DNA of 64,000 bases from Sinonovacula constricta (taxonomy: Eukaryota > Mollusca > Bivalvia > Cardiida > Solecurtidae), in the NCBI GenBank assembly GCA_007844125.1, contig CM017573.1, forward strand, positions 11,072,715-11,136,714. Reading direction: 5' to 3'. The notes beneath the pieces were generated by a model that searched no databases, was not told the DNA's origin, and worked only from the letters and a program-made list of their open reading frames with translations. Below, in pieces: positions 59,001 through 64,000 of the stretch (positions are counted from its first letter, which is position 1; every line of letters starts with the position of its first letter). The position numbers and the translations under genes are program-made.

Positions 59001-62000
59001 TTACAGTCAGTCCAGTTACAGTCAGTCTATTTACAGTCAGTACAGTTACAGTCAGTACAGTTACAGCCAGTCCAGTTACAGTCCGTCCAGTTAGAGCCAG
59101 TCAAGTTACAGTCAGTCCAATTACAGTCAGTCCAATTACAGTCAGTCCAGTTACAGCCAGTCCAGTTACAGCCAGTCCAGTTAGAGCCAGTCCAGTTACA
59201 GTCAGTCCAATTACAGCCAGTCCAGTTAGAGCCAGTCCAGTTACAGCCAGTCCCATTACAGCCAGTCCAGTTAGAGCCAGTCCAGTTACAGTCAGTCCAA
59301 TTACAGCCAATCCAGTTATAGCCAGGCCAGTTACAGCCAGTCCAGTTACAGCCAGTCCCATTACAGCCAGTCCAGTTAGAAACAGTCCAGTTACAGTCAG
59401 TCCAATTACAGCCAGTCCAGTTAGAGCCAGTCCAGTTACAGCCAGTCCATTTACAGTCAGTACAGTTTCAGTCAGTCCATTTACAGTCAGTCCATTTACA
59501 GTCAGTCCAGTTACAGTCAGTCCATTTACAGCCAGTCCAGTTACAGTCAGTCCAATTACAGTCAGTCCAGTTACAGCCAGTCCAGTTACAGCCAGTCCAA
59601 TACCAGCCAGTCCAGTTAGAGCCAGTCCAGTTAGAGCCAGGCCAGTTAGAGCCAGTCCAGTTACAGCCAGTCCAATTACAGCCAGTCCAGTTAGAGCCAG
59701 TCCAGTTACAGTCAGTCCAATTACAGCCAGTCCAGTTAGAGCCAGTCCAGTTAGAGCCAGTCCAGTTACAGCCAGTCCATTTACAGTCAGTACAGTTTCA
59801 GTCAGTCCATTTACAGTCAGTCCATTTACAGTCAGTCCAGTTACAGTCAGTCCATTTACAGCCAGTCCAGTTACAGTCAGTCCAATTACAGTCAGTCCAG
59901 TTACAGCCAGTCCAGTTACAGCCAGTCCAATACCAGCCAGTCCAGTTAGAGCCAGTCCAGTTACAGCCAGTCCAATTACAGCCAGTCCAGTTAGAGCCAG
60001 TCCAGTTAGAGCCAGTCCAATTACAATCAGTCCAGTTACAGTCCGTCCAGTTAGAGCCAGTCCAGTTACAGCCAGTCCAGTTTCAGTCAGTCCATTTACA
60101 GTCAGTCCATTTACAGTCAGTCCATTTACAGTCAGTCCATTTACAGTCAGTACAGTTACAGTCAGTCCAGTTACAGTCAGTCCAGTTACAGTCAGTCCAT
60201 TTACAGTCAGTCCAGTTACAGTCAGTCCAGTTACAGTCAGTCCAGTTACAGTCAGTCCATTTACAGTCAGTACAGTTACAGTCAGTCCAGTTACAGTCAG
60301 TCCATTTTCAGTCAGTCCAGTTACAGTCAGTCCAGTTACAGTCAGTCCAGTTACAATCAGTCCAGTTACAGTCAGTCCAGTTACAGTCAGTACAGTTACA
60401 GTCAGTCCAGTTACAATCAGTCCAGTTACAGTCAGTACAGTTACAATCAGTCCAGTTACAGTCAGTCCAGTTACAGTCAGTACAGTTACAGTCAGTACAG
60501 TTACAGTCAGTACAGTTACAATCAGTACAGTTACAATCAGTCCAGTTACAGTCAGTACAGTTACAGTCAGTACAGTTACAGTCAGTCCAGTTACAGTCAG
60601 AACAGTTACAGTCAGTACAGTTACAATCAGTACAGTTACAATCAGTCCAGTTACAGTCAGTACAGTTACAATCAGTACAGTTACAGTCAGTCCAGTTACA
60701 GTCAGAACAGTTACTGTCAGTCCAGTTACAGTCAGTACAGTTACAGTTAGTACAGTTACAGTCAGTCCAGTTACAGTCAGTACAGTTACAGTCAGTCCAT
60801 TTACAGTCAGTACAGTTACAGTCAGTCCAGTTACAGTCAGTCCAATTACAGTCAGTCCAGTTACAGTCAGTCCATTTACAGTCCGTCCAGTTACAATCAG
60901 TACAGTTACAGTCAGTCCAGTTACAGTCAGTCCAGTTACAGTCAGTCCATTTACAGTCAGTACAGTTACAGTCAGTCCAGTTACAGTCAGTACAGTTACA
61001 GTCAGTCCAGTTACAGTCAGTCCAGTTACAGTCAGTCCAGTTACAGTCAGTACAGTTACAGTCAGTACAGTTACAATCAGTCCAGTTACAGTCAGTACAG
61101 TTACAGTCAGTACAGTTACAATCAGTCCAGTTACAGTCAGTACAGTTACAATCAGTCCATTTACAGTCAGTCCAGTTACAGTCAGTCCAGTTACAGTCAG
61201 TCCATTTACAGTCAGTCTATTTACAGTCAGTCCAGTTACAGTCAGTCCAATCACAGTCAGTCCAGTTACAGTCAGTCTATTTACAGTCAGTCTATTTACA
61301 GTCAGTACAGTTACAGTCAGTACAGTTACTGTCAGTACAGTTACAGTCAGTCCAGTTACAGTCAGTCCAATTACAGTCAGTCCAGTTACAGTCAGTCCAT
61401 TTACAGTCAGTCCAGTTACAGTCAGTACAGTTACAGTCAGTACAGTTACAATCAGTCCAGTTACAGTCAGTCCAGTTACAGTCAGTCCTGTTACAGTCAG
61501 TCCAGTTACAGTCAGTCCAGTTACAGTCAGTCCAGTTACAGTCAGTCTATTTACAGTCAGTACAGTTACAGTCAGTACTGTTACAGTCAGTACAGTTACA
61601 GCCAGTACAGTTACAGTCAGTACAGTTACAGTCAGTACAGTTACAGTCAGTCATGTTATAGTCAGTCCAGTTACAGTCAGTACAGTTACAGTCAGTCCAG
61701 TTACAGTCAGTCCAGTTACAGTCAGTACAGTTACAGTCAGTACAGTTACAGTCAGTACAGTTACAGTCAGTACAGTTACAATCAGTCCAGTCACACTCAG
61801 TACAGTTACAATCAGTCCAGTTACAGTCAGTCCAGTTACAGTCAGTACAGTTACAGTCAGTACAGTTACAGTCAGTACAGTTACAATCAGTCCAGTTACA
61901 GTCAGTACAGTTACAGTCAGTACAGTTACAATCAGTCCAGTTACAGTCAGTACAGTTACAATCAGTCCATTTACAGTCAGTCCAGTTACAGTCAGTCCAG

Positions 62001-63338
62001 TTACAGTCAGTCCAGTTACAGTCAGTACAGTTACAATCAGTACAGTTACAGTCAGTACAGTTACAATCAGTCCATTTACAGTCAGTCCAGTTACAGTCAG
62101 TCCAGTTACAGTCAGTCCTGTTACAGTCAGTACAGTTACAATCAGTACAGTTACAGTCAGTACAGTTACAGTCAGTCCAGTTACAGTCAGTACAGTTACA
62201 ATCAGTCCAGTTACAGTCAGTACAGTTACAATCAGTCCATTTACAGTCAGTCCAGTTACAGTCTGTCCAGTTACAGTCAGTACAGTTACAGTCAGTACAG
62301 TTACAATCAGTCCAGTTACAGTCAGTACAGTTACAATCAGTCCATTTACAGTCAGTCCAGTTACAGTCAGTCCAGTTACAGTCAGTCCTGTTACAGTCAG
62401 TACAGTTACAATCAGTACAGTTACAGTCAGTACAGTTACAGTCAGTCCAGTTACAGTCAGTACAGTTACAGTCAGTACAGTTACAATCAGTCCAGTTACA
62501 GTCAGTACAGTTACAATCAGTCCATTTACAGTCAGTCCAGTTACAGTCAGTCCAGTTACAGTCAGTCCATTTACAGTCAGTCTATTTACAGTCAGTCCAG
62601 TTACAGTCAGTCCAATTACAGTCAGTCCAGTTACAGTCAGTCTATTTACAGTCAGTACAGTTACATTCAGTACAGTTACAGTCAGTACAGTTACAGTCAG
62701 TCCAGTTACAGTCAGTACAGTTACAGTCAGTACAGTTACAGTCAGTACAGTTACAGTCAGTCCAGTAACAGTCAGTACAGTTACAGTCAGTACAGTTACA
62801 ATCAGTCCAGTTACAGTCAGTACAGTTACAATCAGTCCATTTACAGTCAGTCCAGTTACAGTCAGTCCAGTTACAGTCAGTCTATTTACAGTCAGTCTAT
62901 TTACAGTCAGTCCAGTTACAGTCAGTCCAATTACAGTCAGTCCAGTTACAGTCAGTCTATTTACAGTCAGTACAGTTACAGTCAGTACAGTTACAGTCAG
63001 TACAGTTACAGTCAGTACAGTTACAGTCAGTAAAGTTACAATCAGTACAGTTACAGTCAGTACAGTTACAATCAGTCCAGTTACAATCAGTACAGTTACA
63101 GTCAGTACAGTTACAATCAGTCCAGTTACAATCAGTACAGTTACAGTCAGTCCAGTTACAATCAGTACAGTTACAATCAGTATAGTTACAGTCAGTACAG
63201 TTACAGTCAGTCCAGTTACAGTCAGTACAGTTACAGTCAGTACAGTTACAGTCAGTCCGGTCATGGTCAGTGCGGTTACAGTTAGTCCAGTTACAGTCAG
63301 TCCGGTCGTAGTAAGTCCATTTACAGTTGTAAGTAAAT
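53050..63338. repeat. Giant 15-bp satellite, about 680 units
   Basis: Core unit CAGTCAGTCCAGTTA. Fixed variants (CCGT, CAGCCAG, CAGTACAG, CCATTTA, CCAATTA, TTAGAGC) are arranged in higher-order blocks. One block of 555 bp (37 units) is repeated at 54189 and 54744; one of 2,790 bp (186 units) recurs from 56311 to 59101. The flanks (53.05-53.7 kb and the last 90 bases) are degenerate, the centre homogenised. From about 56.05 kb to the end the array stays in register with essentially no indels other than multiples of 15. Confidence 0.95.
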
Positions 63339-63339
63339 A

Positions 63340-64000
63340 ATAATGGTCTAAGTATATTGTAATGCTCTAAGTAAATAATAATGGTAAATTTAATGCTAAA
63401 AATAAAGTATAATGCTGTTAGTAAATTATAATGCTCTAAATAAATTATAATGCATAGTTTGCATGAAGGAAGCCCGGAAAACTTAAAACACGTATAAAAT
63501 ATGTTATAATTATGGGAGTGTTTGTATTTTATTATAAATTCAACGAACAAGCACACAGTTGTTCTCAGCCCCAATACACACCCACTCATAGTTATTGTAA
63601 AACTCTATGAACAGTTTCAATATATTCGTACAATGTTAGCTACTATTGTAATTCTAATCGCAAGACTAACACAAAGCACATAAATGAAACACAGGAGAAT
63701 GTTGACTACCAAAGACAATGGCAAGTTACAAAACCGTACAAAAGTGATGGGGGTAACGTTTAGGGGACTAGAGATTTAAGTTAATAATTTCTGACCACTG
63801 GCAGTGCTACAAGCCCCTGTACATCAAGTTTGACACCGTACGCATATTGCGTTATAATAACCTTTCCCATTGCAAACTGGTTAATGACCTTTCTCTCTAT
63901 GACAACCCTGTATACAGTATACCCGCTAATTGGTTTATGTCATTTAAACCTATCACATCCCTGTATACAGTATACTCGCTAATTGGTTTATGACCTTTCC
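63340..64000. repeat. Rearranged duplicate: part B copy followed by part A copy
   Basis: 63340-63745 matches the 48.9-49.3 kb block, with scattered differences and a deletion of about 50 bp. 63746-64000 matches 46967-47230. The order is B then A, the reverse of the source, with the same orientation. This is expected if the A-to-B block is itself part of a longer tandem series that continues past the window. Confidence 0.85.

Noticed and set aside
56081..63340. Plus-strand open frame of 2,419 codons (VSPVT repeats) as a giant protein gene
   Set aside because: It is a by-product of a stop-free 15-bp unit; five of six frames are open, no recognised splice or promoter context exists, and variants do not favour silent codon positions.

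Overview
This is animal genomic DNA. It is AT-rich, has intron-split genes with GT/AG junctions, tRNA-derived SINEs, inverted-repeat DNA elements, a truncated LINE and very large tandem arrays. The two gene types (an SPFH/Band-7 membrane protein and a secreted thrombospondin-type-1 protein), the repeat style and the frequent ACATGTA words fit a mollusc, probably a bivalve. That assignment is inference, not proof. No prokaryotic features, CRISPR arrays or real tRNA/rRNA genes were seen.

Gene layout: (1) Plus strand, 8.4-23.7 kb: an eight-exon gene reconstructed by following splice junctions and codon phase. It gives 391 codons from the first in-frame ATG (402 from the start of the first recognised exon). 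It encodes a single-pass SPFH/Band-7-like protein with an unusual eight-cysteine insert. (2) Minus strand, 43.97-28.94 kb: a complete eight-exon gene with signal-peptide exon, four TSP1 exons all of phase 1-1, two exons of an unrecognised cysteine-containing tail, and a last exon with stop and poly(A) signal. It encodes 359 aa, presumably secreted. (3) Plus strand at 44.5 kb: a probable first exon behind a compact promoter-like block (CRE, CCAAT and CACGTG motifs), head to head with gene 2. Its later exons were not found. (4) A possible RecQ-like helicase N-terminal fragment at 50.2 kb.

Most of the window is repeats. A TIR element family (here 'MITE-1', about 13 copies, both orientations) is scattered throughout; one copy carries about 79 tandem copies of one of its own 50-bp internal segments (9.8-13.7 kb). 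Three SINE-like families (A, B, C) and an unclassified repeat D are nested in one another and in MITE-1. Tandem arrays include a 16-bp array (1.7-2.65 kb), 20-bp (3.9-6.2 kb), 50-bp (9.8-13.7 kb), 25-bp (18.8-20.8 kb), 70-bp and 56-bp (34.3-38.4 kb), 28-bp (39.6-39.96 kb), 53-bp (47.1-47.8 kb), 19-bp (48.5-49.0 kb) and a giant 15-bp satellite (about 53.05-63.34 kb). The last produces open frames of up to 2,419 codons that I reject as genes.

The most striking item is in the TSP1 gene. The last 26 nt of its third exon, with the splice donor and the start of the intron, form the repeat unit of a roughly 3-kb 56-bp array filling the downstream intron, so the intron contains some 50 copies of its own 5' splice site. 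The 64-kb window ends in a near-copy of sequences already seen at 46.97-49.3 kb, showing a recent rearranged duplication around the giant satellite.
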